A stretch of 6,450 nt of DNA from Pelagibacteraceae bacterium BACL5 MAG-120820-bin39 (lineage in GTDB: Bacteria > Pseudomonadota > Alphaproteobacteria > Pelagibacterales > Pelagibacteraceae), in contig LIBV01000050.1 in NCBI GenBank assembly GCA_001438335.1, positions 1 through 6,450 on the forward strand, written 5' to 3'. Every line of letters begins with the position of its first letter. Position 1 is the stretch's first letter. The translations under genes and the position numbers were made by a program. Of the stretch, positions 1-5,536 are shown one piece after another. A model generated the notes under the pieces. That model made no database searches. It was not told where the DNA came from and was given only the letters and a program-made list of their open reading frames with translations.

Positions 1-27
1 TTTAATATAAGGGCTTTTTAAGTTTTT

Positions 28-468
28 TCAACCAAAGATTGGCTTAAAAATAACAACAAATACAATCAAAATCAATAGAATGGTTGGGATTTCATTGATC
101 CATCGAAAAAATTTAGAAGAATTCTTATTAAGATCTAATTTAAATTCATTTAAAATTTTACCCAAATAGAAGTGATAAATAGTTAATAAAATTACAAATA
201 TTAATTTAAGTTTTAACCACCCTAAACTTAAATTTTCAAATCCAATAATAGAAATTAATATTAACCCAAAAAACCAACTTAAAAACATTGCCGGCATCAT
301 GATGTAATAATAAAGTTTTCTTTCCATAGTTTTAAAAATGGAAGTCATATCAAAATTTTTTAAATTTTCAGAATGATAAACAAAAATTCTTGGCAAATAT
401 AATAGGCCTGCCATCCAAGAGATAACCGATATTAAATGCAGACTTTTAAATAATAAATAACTATTCAT
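28..468 (-). CDS. hemJ: protoporphyrinogen IX oxidase HemJ
   Basis: A 146-residue inner-membrane protein of the HemJ (former UPF0093) family, which oxidises protoporphyrinogen IX to protoporphyrin IX, the penultimate step of heme synthesis. Four hydrophobic helices are visible at about residues 5-25, 55-76, 85-103 and 127-145. Family-like residues are His11 in the first helix, the W-M-A-G-L-x-Y-L-P-R stretch at 18-27, and lysines 86 and 88 at the start of the third helix. I chose the ATG at 466-468 over one 23 codons upstream (537). It gives the normal family length and N-terminus and follows the hemH stop after one base, whereas the longer form would overlap hemH by 68 bases with a non-family extension. 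It is the last gene of the hemE-hemH-hemJ operon. The helices and motif are seen; the function is family knowledge. Confidence 0.9.
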   Translation of the reverse strand: MNSYLLFKSLHLISVISWMAGLLYLPRIFVYHSENLKNFDMTSIFKTMERKLYYYIMMPAMFLSWFFGLILISIIGFENLSLGWLKLKLIFVILLTIYHFYLGKILNEFKLDLNKNSSKFFRWINEIPTILLILIVFVVIFKPIFG

Positions 469-469
469 T

Positions 470-1495
470 TTATAAACATGGACATTTTTTAAAATTATTT
501 GGACAACGAATTTTGGGTGGGTAAAGTTTATTATCAAAATTATAATCTTCTTTATTTATAATAAGATCAGATAAAGATTTTATAAAGTCCTCATTGATTC
601 CAAGCGCTGCGATTCTTGTATAATTTTCGCAGCCATTTTTGTTGGCTAGTTCTTTGTATTCAATATCAAGTTCAACTAAAGTTTCAGAGTGCTCTGAAAC
701 AAATGCTATTGGTACTAAAACAATATGTTTTTTTAGCTTAGAATTTTCAATAATTACATCTTCTGTTGATGGCCCAATCCATTTTAAAGGACCAACTCTA
801 CTTTGATAGCTTAATATCCAATCTAAATTTTCTATATTTAGTTTTTTAACAATATTGTCGACCGATTGTTCTACTTGCCATTGATATGGGTCTCCATTTT
901 TAATATTTTTTTCAGGTAATCCGTGAGCTGAAAAAATTAATTTAAAGTTTTGAAGATTTTTTATTTTTTTTAAAATTTCTCCTGTGTGCGCGTTAACAAA
1001 ACTACTGTCTGTAGGATAACAACAAATCGTGCTTGTTTTATAACTAATTTTGTGTTCACTACAAACATCGTGCCATTCCTTAATTGAAGATCCAGAAGTT
1101 GCAGCAGAATATTGTGGATATAATGGTAATAATATTACTTCGTCGGGATTATATTTTTTTACATCAAAAACAACTTTTGTTGCTCTTGGGTGCCAGCATC
1201 GCATTACAATAAAACATTTATATTCATGGTTAGAATCATTTTTATTTAAACTTTCTTCTAAATTAAAAGATTGTTCTTCCGTTAACCTTAAAATGGGCGA
1301 AGAACCACCAAGCTCTTCATAGATTTTTTTTGCTGTAGGGGCGCGTCTATTGGCAATTAATTTGGCAAGGGGATATCTTAAAATTGTTGGTAAATTTAAA
1401 ATTGCTGGATCGTTGAATAAATTAAATAAAAATGGTTCAACATTTTCTATTTTATCTGGACCACCCAAATTAAATAAAATTATTGCTTTTTTCAT
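470..1495 (-). CDS. hemH: ferrochelatase
   Basis: Ferrochelatase inserts Fe2+ into protoporphyrin IX to make protoheme. The 341-residue length is normal. The N-terminus reads LFNLGGPD (residues 7-14). YPQYS lies at 126-130. SAHGLP at 189-194 carries the catalytic histidine, His191. QSRVGP is at 231-236, and SEHSETLVELD at 267-277 carries the acidic partner (Glu271 by comparison with the family). The start overlaps the hemE stop as ATGA, which suggests translational coupling, and the stop is one base before hemJ. The protein ends in a Cys-rich tail, C331-x6-C338-x-C340. Some ferrochelatases bind a [2Fe-2S] cluster through C-terminal cysteines, but the spacing here is not the animal C-x2-C-x4-C pattern, so a cluster is only a possibility. 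Confidence 0.97.
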   Translation of the reverse strand: MKKAIILFNLGGPDKIENVEPFLFNLFNDPAILNLPTILRYPLAKLIANRRAPTAKKIYEELGGSSPILRLTEEQSFNLEESLNKNDSNHEYKCFIVMRCWHPRATKVVFDVKKYNPDEVILLPLYPQYSAATSGSSIKEWHDVCSEHKISYKTSTICCYPTDSSFVNAHTGEILKKIKNLQNFKLIFSAHGLPEKNIKNGDPYQWQVEQSVDNIVKKLNIENLDWILSYQSRVGPLKWIGPSTEDVIIENSKLKKHIVLVPIAFVSEHSETLVELDIEYKELANKNGCENYTRIAALGINEDFIKSLSDLIINKEDYNFDNKLYPPKIRCPNNFKKCPCL

Positions 1496-2496
1496 TTATA
1501 ATCTTTTACAATATTAACTAAATATTCAACCATATCAGGATTTGTTTCGGGCAAAACTCCGTGCCCTAAGTTAAAAATATATGGATGATCTTTAAATATT
1601 TCCAAATACTTGTTCACTTCTTTTTTTAAATTATCTTTATCGGTTAGAAGCATTTTGGGGTCTAATCCGCCTTGGATAGGTATTTTTATTAATTTTTTTA
1701 TTTCATGTGGATCAACATCATAATCTATATTTACAGCGTCGGGTTTAACTATTTCACAATAACTTTTATAATCTTTAATGCCTCTTGGAAAACATATAAC
1801 TGGAACTTTTAAAGTTTTAACATAATTTACTAATTCTAAAGTAGGATTATAAATATATTTATCATAATCACTCTTTTCTAATAAACCTGCCCAACTATCA
1901 AATATTTGTATTAAATTAGCTCCTGCTTCAACCTGATTTTTAATGTGTATTTTTGTAAATTTTATTAGAAGGTTTAAAATATCCTTTATTAATAAATCAT
2001 TTTTAAAAAAATCTTTATTAATATTTTTTTTAGGTGATTGTTTGTTTATTGTATAGACTAACAAAGTCCAAGGAGCTCCAACAAAACCAATTGTGTTTTT
2101 TTCTTTCAATAGTTCGTTTTTACTTACTAGATTAATTGCGTTGTAGACTGGTTTTAAATTGTTAAAAAACTTTTCTTCTGAAATTTGTGATGAATGGTTG
2201 AAATCAAAGTCCCCTAAAATTGGACCAAAGTTTTTTTTAAATTCAACTTTTTGATCCAACGCGTATGGTATCATTAAAATATCTGAAAAAATTATTGCAG
2301 CATCCAATTTAAATCTCTTAAGAGGTTGTAATGTAATTTCTGAGGAAAGACTTTCATTTAAACATAATTTAATAAAATCAGGATTTTCTTTTCTAATATT
2401 TCTAAATTCAGGTAAATATCTTCCTGCTTGTCTCATTATCCATATCGGAGGATTAGATGTTTTTTTATTTAATATTGTTTGATGTATTGGAGACAT
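1492..2496 (-). CDS. hemE: uroporphyrinogen III decarboxylase
   Basis: Uroporphyrinogen decarboxylase removes four carboxyl groups from uroporphyrinogen III to give coproporphyrinogen III in the cytoplasm. The 334-residue length is typical. The signature PPIWIMRQAGRYLPEFR at residues 16-32 holds the substrate-binding arginines (R22, R26). The FSDIL segment carries the key aspartate D72, GFVGAPWTLL is at 137-146, and the C-terminal NLGHGVLP (309-316) holds His312. It is the first gene of the leftward heme operon and its ATG borders the divergent gap. No Shine-Dalgarno sequence precedes the start, so a short or leaderless transcript is plausible. In Caulobacter and Rickettsia this gene flanks the chromosomal origin, which matters for reading the gap to its right. 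Confidence 0.97.
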   Translation of the reverse strand: MSPIHQTILNKKTSNPPIWIMRQAGRYLPEFRNIRKENPDFIKLCLNESLSSEITLQPLKRFKLDAAIIFSDILMIPYALDQKVEFKKNFGPILGDFDFNHSSQISEEKFFNNLKPVYNAINLVSKNELLKEKNTIGFVGAPWTLLVYTINKQSPKKNINKDFFKNDLLIKDILNLLIKFTKIHIKNQVEAGANLIQIFDSWAGLLEKSDYDKYIYNPTLELVNYVKTLKVPVICFPRGIKDYKSYCEIVKPDAVNIDYDVDPHEIKKLIKIPIQGGLDPKMLLTDKDNLKKEVNKYLEIFKDHPYIFNLGHGVLPETNPDMVEYLVNIVKDYK

Positions 2497-2515
2497 AATA
2501 ATAATTAAATATATA

Positions 2516-2544
2516 AGTATTGTATTAGTGTTATAGAGTGTGAA
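2516..2544 (-). promoter_or_regulatory. possible hemE operon promoter
   Basis: Reading leftward, TTCACA (2539-2544) could be a -35 element, with AATACT (2516-2521) as a -10 element after 17 bases. TACAAT (2519-2524) is a better -10 word but at a short spacing of 14. Start of transcription would lie close to the hemE ATG. The match is weak and AT-rich DNA offers alternatives. Confidence 0.25.
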
Positions 2545-2547
2545 TAG
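2539..2547 (-). promoter_or_regulatory. DnaA-box-like site CTATTCACA
   Basis: On the minus strand this reads CTATTCACA, one mismatch from the relaxed DnaA consensus TTWTNCACA. It lies inside the G-rich part of the gap and overlaps the possible hemE -35 element, so DnaA binding could also affect hemE expression. The function is inferred. Confidence 0.4.
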
Positions 2548-2564
2548 TGGTGATTAATTTTAAA

Positions 2565-2576
2565 TAACATTTTATT
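2565..2576 (+). repeat. 12-bp direct repeat TAACATTTTATT, copy 1
   Basis: An exact 12-base word that recurs at 2766-2777, just before the ppsR start codon. This copy runs into the first TTATTAACA box. A chance match in AT-rich DNA is possible. Confidence 0.5.
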
Positions 2577-2591
2577 AACAACTTATTAACA
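2572..2591 (+). promoter_or_regulatory. two phased DnaA-box-like sites TTATTAACA
   Basis: Two identical 9-mers, TTATTAACA at 2572-2580 and 2583-2591, lie on the same strand with starts exactly 11 bp apart, about one helical turn. Each matches TTATCCACA at 7 of 9 positions. A third identical copy lies inverted at 2686-2694. Same-face tandem spacing is typical of cooperative binding sites. DnaA is the natural candidate given the location, but this is inferred. Confidence 0.45.
2575..2589. promoter_or_regulatory. CtrA-type TTAA-N7-TTAA motif
   Basis: TTAA at 2575-2578 and 2586-2589 are separated by seven bases, matching the CtrA consensus TTAA-N7-TTAA. The motif lies within the two tandem TTATTAACA boxes, so the 11-bp repeat itself creates it. 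I cannot tell from this window whether the organism encodes CtrA. The site may simply follow from the repeated box. Confidence 0.3.
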
Positions 2592-2681
2592 TTTAAATAT
2601 TAAAAAAAGTGAGTAAATAAGGCAAATTAACACTATTTTGTTTAGTTATTCATTTGAAAAATAACTTAATTCACATTTAAA
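2589..2681 (+). repeat. imperfect direct repeat around ACATTTAAA
   Basis: The segments at 2581-2600 and 2664-2685 are imperfect copies of each other, of the form ACTTA-(A)TT-(A/C)-ACATTTAAA followed by an AT run. The exact core ACATTTAAA lies at 2589-2597 and 2673-2681, 84 bp apart. Each copy overlaps a DnaA-box-like site, so the gap may contain two similar modules. Confidence 0.4.
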
Positions 2682-2691
2682 ATTTTGTTAA
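2666..2691. promoter_or_regulatory. triple TTAA array at 11-bp period
   Basis: TTAA occurs at 2666-2669, 2677-2680 and 2688-2691, each separated by exactly seven bases, giving two overlapping TTAA-N7-TTAA sites. In Caulobacter such sites in oriC bind CtrA and repress initiation (established knowledge). Here AT-rich composition makes single TTAA words common, but a three-fold 11-bp period is unusual. The role is inferred. Confidence 0.33.
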
Positions 2692-2694
2692 TAA
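2667..2694. promoter_or_regulatory. pair of opposed DnaA-box-like sites
   Basis: TAATTCACA (plus strand, 2667-2675; 7 of 9 to TTATCCACA) is followed by TGTTAATAA (2686-2694), the reverse complement of the TTATTAACA found twice at 2572-2591. The two sites face each other across 10 bases. They also overlap the triple TTAA array at 2666-2691, reminiscent of the interleaved DnaA and CtrA sites of the Caulobacter origin. The role is inferred. Confidence 0.4.
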
Positions 2695-2712
2695 AAGCTA
2701 GGTTTTACAACA

Positions 2713-2741
2713 TTAAAAACAAAATACTAAAATTGTATAAA
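2713..2741 (+). promoter_or_regulatory. possible ppsR operon promoter
   Basis: TATAAA at 2736-2741, preceded by TG-rich ATTG, is a good -10 word. TTAAAA at 2713-2718 sits 17 bases upstream as a weak -35, and a better -35 word (TTTACA, 2704-2709) is too far away. Placement 39 bases before the ppsR ATG is sensible. Low certainty. Confidence 0.3.
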
Positions 2742-2765
2742 TAAGCTAAAATAATACAAAGTTAC

Positions 2766-2777
2766 TAACATTTTATT
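2766..2777 (+). repeat. 12-bp direct repeat TAACATTTTATT, copy 2
   Basis: Second exact copy of the 12-base word at 2565-2576. It ends two bases before the ppsR ATG, where a ribosome binding site would normally lie. Confidence 0.5.
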
Positions 2778-2779
2778 TA

Positions 2780-3601
2780 ATGATTAATACATATCAAATT
2801 TATTTAATCTCTGACTCTACAGGAGAAACCTTAGATAGAATATTTTTAGCTCTTAAAGCACAATTTGTTAATATAGAATACAAAGTTCATTCATACTCTT
2901 TTACTAGAACTCAAAATCAAATATTAAAAATTTTAGATGATGCAAAAAAAAATAAGAATTCAATTATTTTATACACAATTGTAGATAATAATTTAGCAAA
3001 ATATCTTGCTAACAAAAGTGACGAAAAAAAAATTCCATGTTTTGGTGTTCTGGGAAATTTAATATTAAGCTTTTCTAAACTTCTTAATCAAAAAGCTTCA
3101 CACCAACCAAGTGGTCAGCATGCTTTGAATGATGAGTACTATAAGAGAATAGAAGCAATTCAATTTACGATGAACCATGATGATGGAAATTTAACAAATG
3201 AAATCGAAAAATCAGATATTATTTTATTAGGTGTTAGTAGGACAAGTAAAACACCCACCTCAATTTACTTAGCTAATAAGGGTTATAAAACCTCAAATAT
3301 TCCACTGGTAAATGAAAAATCAATTCCAGAAAAATTGAAAAAATTACCAAATATGAATTGTATTGTTGGACTAACCGCTGAACCAGAAAGACTAGTTGAT
3401 ATAAGAAAAAATAGATTAACCAATTTAAAAGAAATAGAAAACACAAAATATGTGGATATAGACACTATAAGATATGAAATAGAAGAAGCAAAAAAAACAT
3501 TTAAAAAATATAGATGGCCAGTGATAGACGTTACTCGAAAATCTGTAGAGGAAACAGCAGCTTCCATAATAAAAATTTACGAAATTTATAATGCTAAATA
3601 A
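2780..3601 (+). CDS. ppsR: PEP synthase / pyruvate phosphate dikinase regulatory protein
   Basis: A 273-residue protein of the PPSR/PDRP (DUF299) family: bifunctional enzymes that inactivate PEP synthase or pyruvate, phosphate dikinase by ADP-dependent threonine phosphorylation and reactivate it by Pi-dependent dephosphorylation. The N-terminus has YLISDSTGET (8-17). The conserved R-I-E-A-I-x-F...HDDG block lies at 123-136. The P-loop-like GVSRTSKTPTS is at 151-161, and the C-terminal WPVIDVTRKSVEETA at 246-260 is typical. The ATG at 2780 gives the family length and starts directly at the edge of the origin-like gap; no Shine-Dalgarno sequence is seen. It leads the rightward operon and overlaps maf by 11 bases. 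Which dikinase it controls cannot be told here. The equivalent gene flanks the origin in Caulobacter and Rickettsia. Confidence 0.93.
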   Translation: MINTYQIYLISDSTGETLDRIFLALKAQFVNIEYKVHSYSFTRTQNQILKILDDAKKNKNSIILYTIVDNNLAKYLANKSDEKKIPCFGVLGNLILSFSKLLNQKASHQPSGQHALNDEYYKRIEAIQFTMNHDDGNLTNEIEKSDIILLGVSRTSKTPTSIYLANKGYKTSNIPLVNEKSIPEKLKKLPNMNCIVGLTAEPERLVDIRKNRLTNLKEIENTKYVDIDTIRYEIEEAKKTFKKYRWPVIDVTRKSVEETAASIIKIYEIYNAK

Positions 3602-4175
3602 AATTATACTTGCATCAAAGAGTGAAATTAGAAGACAAATTCTCAGTAAAAATGGTATTAATTCTGAAGTCGAACCCTCCAATGTCGACGAAGAACCTGT
3701 AAAACAAAGTTTAGTTAAAGAAGGCGCAACACCAGAAATAATTTCTAAAAATTTAGCAGAACTCAAGGCAAATAAGGTTAGCCTTAAAAGAATTGATGAG
3801 ATAGTTTTGGGGGCTGATAGCGTAATAGATTTAGAAGGCAAAATAATTTCAAAACCCAAAAATAGAAGTGAAGCTTTAGAAATATTAAAAAAACTTAACG
3901 GCAAGCATCATTTTTTAATTAGCTCTGTTTGTTTATCAAAAAATGGAAAAATGATTTGGCATTATTCAGATAAAGCAAAGTTGACTATGAAAAATTTTGA
4001 AATGTTTGAACTAGAGGATTACTTGGCAAAATTAACAGATAAGGCCTTATATGCTTACAATGTCTATCAAATTGAAGGTGCCGGCAAAGATTTGTTTTTA
4101 AAAATAGAGGGAAATGAAAATACTATCATGGGCTTACCAATTGAAAAAATTAAGGAATATTTAAAAAATTTATAG
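3591..4175 (+). CDS. maf: Maf family nucleotide pyrophosphatase
   Basis: A 194-residue Maf protein, a nucleoside triphosphate pyrophosphatase that hydrolyses non-canonical or surplus nucleotides to the monophosphate and is thought to clean the nucleotide pool. The N-terminal ILASKSEIRRQIL (6-18) has the family S-x-x-R-R. The LGADSVI segment (73-79) carries the catalytic Asp76. SKP (87-89) holds the conserved Lys88, followed by Q160-x-E-G and the C-terminal IMGLPIEK (179-186). The ATG lies inside the last codons of ppsR (11-base overlap), so translation is probably coupled. The sequence does not clearly say whether it prefers dTTP/UTP (YhdE type) or 7-methyl-GTP (YceF type). The aroE start follows one base after its stop. 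Confidence 0.92.
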   Translation: MLNKIILASKSEIRRQILSKNGINSEVEPSNVDEEPVKQSLVKEGATPEIISKNLAELKANKVSLKRIDEIVLGADSVIDLEGKIISKPKNRSEALEILKKLNGKHHFLISSVCLSKNGKMIWHYSDKAKLTMKNFEMFELEDYLAKLTDKALYAYNVYQIEGAGKDLFLKIEGNENTIMGLPIEKIKEYLKNL

Positions 4176-4176
4176 A

Positions 4177-4974
4177 ATGAAAAAACACTTGATTATTGGA
4201 AGTCCAATTTCCCATTCTTTGTCTCCCAAATTACACAATTATTGGTTTCAACAAAATAATATAGATGCAATTTATGAAAAATTTCAACCTAGGGCAGATC
4301 AAATTAAAGAAATTTTACACAAAATTAAATCTGGTGAGATTTGGGGAATGAACGTGACGGTTCCATTTAAAAAAAAAGTAATCCCATTTGTTGAAAATTT
4401 ATCTAAAACTGCAAAAGAAACTTCGTCTGTTAATACAATTTTTAAAAAAGAAGATTTGATTTACGGTGATAACACCGATGTTCAGGGATTTGAGTTATCT
4501 CTAAAATATGAAAATTGCGACATAGCAAATAAAAAAGCTTTTATTTTGGGTGCAGGTGGAGTTGTGCCTTCAATTATTAAAGCATTAAAAAATTTAAATA
4601 TAAATCAAATTTTTTTGTCAAATAGAACGATAAAAAACTCTGATCATATCACAAAACAATATCCAGAAATTATTATAGTAGAGTGGGGACAAATACCTGA
4701 TTTTGATATTGTAATTAATGCAACCAGTCTTGGATTGAATAAGGATGACAACATCAATTTTAATTTTGAGGAATTAAATAATCCTAAAATTTTTTATGAT
4801 TTAATTTATAACCCTCGAGTTACTAAATTTTTAGAACAAGCTAAACAATCAGGGCACAAAATAATAAATGGCAAAATGATGTTATTATTTCAGGCACAAA
4901 AAGCTTTTGAAATTTGGCATGGTTTTTTACCTAAAATTGACAATAATTTATTAGAATTTTTAAATAATGATTAG
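4177..4974 (+). CDS. aroE: shikimate dehydrogenase (NADP+)
   Basis: Shikimate dehydrogenase reduces 3-dehydroshikimate to shikimate with NADPH in aromatic amino acid and chorismate synthesis. The 265-residue length is usual. The substrate domain shows GSPISHSLSPKLHN (8-21), NVTVPFK (59-65) with catalytic Lys65, SVNT (84-87) and GDNTDVQGF (97-105) with catalytic Asp101. The nucleotide domain has GAGGVV (125-130), SNRT (148-151) with the arginine expected to contact the NADP phosphate, and NATSLG (181-186). The C-terminus has YDLIYNP (207-213) and NGKMMLLFQAQKAF (231-244). The ATG follows the maf stop after one base, and the end overlaps coaE by 8 bases. The 20-base-distant AAGGA at 4152 is too far to be its ribosome site. 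Confidence 0.96.
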   Translation: MKKHLIIGSPISHSLSPKLHNYWFQQNNIDAIYEKFQPRADQIKEILHKIKSGEIWGMNVTVPFKKKVIPFVENLSKTAKETSSVNTIFKKEDLIYGDNTDVQGFELSLKYENCDIANKKAFILGAGGVVPSIIKALKNLNINQIFLSNRTIKNSDHITKQYPEIIIVEWGQIPDFDIVINATSLGLNKDDNINFNFEELNNPKIFYDLIYNPRVTKFLEQAKQSGHKIINGKMMLLFQAQKAFEIWHGFLPKIDNNLLEFLNND

Positions 4975-5536
4975 ATTTGCGGTGGTTGGAGATATTGGTA
5001 GTGGTAAATCATTCATATCAAATTTATTCAATTACCCTGTATTTAATGCAGATCTTGAAGTTGCTGATATTTATAAAAAAAATAAAAGTTGTTTTTTAAA
5101 AATAAAAAAAAAAATCCCAAATCATTTTTCTAGTTTTCCAATTAAAAAAGAAGAATTAATTGGATCGATCATGGCTGATAAAGATAACTTAAAAAAAATT
5201 TCTAGCATAGTTCATCCAATTGTACGAAAAAAATTAAATGTTTTTTTAAAAAAAAATAAAAATAAAAAATTAGTAGTGCTAGATATACCGCTTTATTTTG
5301 AAAATAAGTTAAATAAGAAAAATGATATAATAATTTTTATTGATGCTGAAAAAAAACAAATATTAAAACAATTAAAAAAAAGAAAAAATTTTAATCTATC
5401 TTTAATTAATCAGTTTAAATCTTTACAATATCCATTAAAATATAAAAAAAAAAAATCAGATTTTATAATTAAAAATGATTATAAAATTAGAACTGCAAAA
5501 AATAATATAAAAAAAATTTTAAAGAAAGTTAAATAA
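4967..5536 (+). CDS. coaE: dephospho-CoA kinase
   Basis: Dephospho-CoA kinase phosphorylates the 3'-hydroxyl of dephospho-CoA with ATP, the last step of coenzyme A synthesis. The 189-residue protein has the P-loop GDIGSGKS (8-15), a NAD motif with Asp29, IVHPIVRKKL (81-90), the characteristic LDIPLYFE (105-112), and a C-terminal KSDFIIKND (163-171) matching the family A-D-x-V-I-x-N. The usual Gly-Leu-Thr before the P-loop is replaced (AVVGD), and the protein is extremely lysine-rich with several K runs. These are encoded by A homopolymers, one of 12 bases (5444-5455) and one of 11 (5104-5114). The frame is intact, so these are read as composition effects. It overlaps aroE by 8 bases, and dnaQ starts on the base after its stop. 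Confidence 0.93.
   Translation: MIRFAVVGDIGSGKSFISNLFNYPVFNADLEVADIYKKNKSCFLKIKKKIPNHFSSFPIKKEELIGSIMADKDNLKKISSIVHPIVRKKLNVFLKKNKNKKLVVLDIPLYFENKLNKKNDIIIFIDAEKKQILKQLKKRKNFNLSLINQFKSLQYPLKYKKKKSDFIIKNDYKIRTAKNNIKKILKKVK

Larger units (their letters stand above)
2497..2779. other. oriC: candidate chromosomal replication origin (oriC), hemE-ppsR gap
   Basis: This 283-bp gap between divergent hemE and ppsR is the only sizeable non-coding stretch in the window. It is roughly 80-85% A+T and has no open frame of note. In Caulobacter and Rickettsia the origin lies next to hemE within this conserved gene cluster (established knowledge). Five DnaA-box-like 9-mers are seen here (2539-2547, 2572-2580, 2583-2591, 2667-2675, 2686-2694), along with three TTAA-N7-TTAA arrangements, a cluster of AGTG repeats at 2527-2549 and AT-rich stretches suited to unwinding. 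No GANTC (CcrM) or GATC site occurs in the gap. The origin role is inferred. The boxes deviate from TTATCCACA, and in such AT-rich DNA some matches are expected by chance. The gap must also hold the promoters of both operons. Confidence 0.68.

Noticed and set aside
1..27. Possible terminator or start of a further gene after hemJ
   Set aside because: No stable hairpin with a T run and no start codon is visible in these 27 bases; too little sequence to judge.
466..537. Upstream ATG giving a 169-residue HemJ
   Set aside because: The extra 23 residues are not family-like and would force a long overlap with hemH; the internal ATG fits the one-base junction and the normal HemJ N-terminus.
1050..1322. 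Plus-strand open frame of 90 codons opposite hemH
   Set aside because: It lies wholly within ferrochelatase coding sequence on the other strand and has no recognisable motif or own upstream signals; hemH explains the region.
2497..2779. Riboswitch, tRNA or small RNA in the gap
   Set aside because: I see no cloverleaf, no GC-rich stem set and no known riboswitch core; the sequence is too AT-rich and the repeats fit protein binding sites better.
3283..3904. Minus-strand open frames opposite ppsR and maf
   Set aside because: They are phenylalanine/serine/leucine-rich, as expected for the antisense of lysine-rich AT-rich genes, and lie over well-supported genes.
4967..5536. coaE as a frameshifted pseudogene
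   Set aside because: The N-terminus is divergent and A runs suggest error, but the P-loop, HP, DIPLYFE and C-terminal D-x-I-I-x-N motifs all lie in one frame of normal length.
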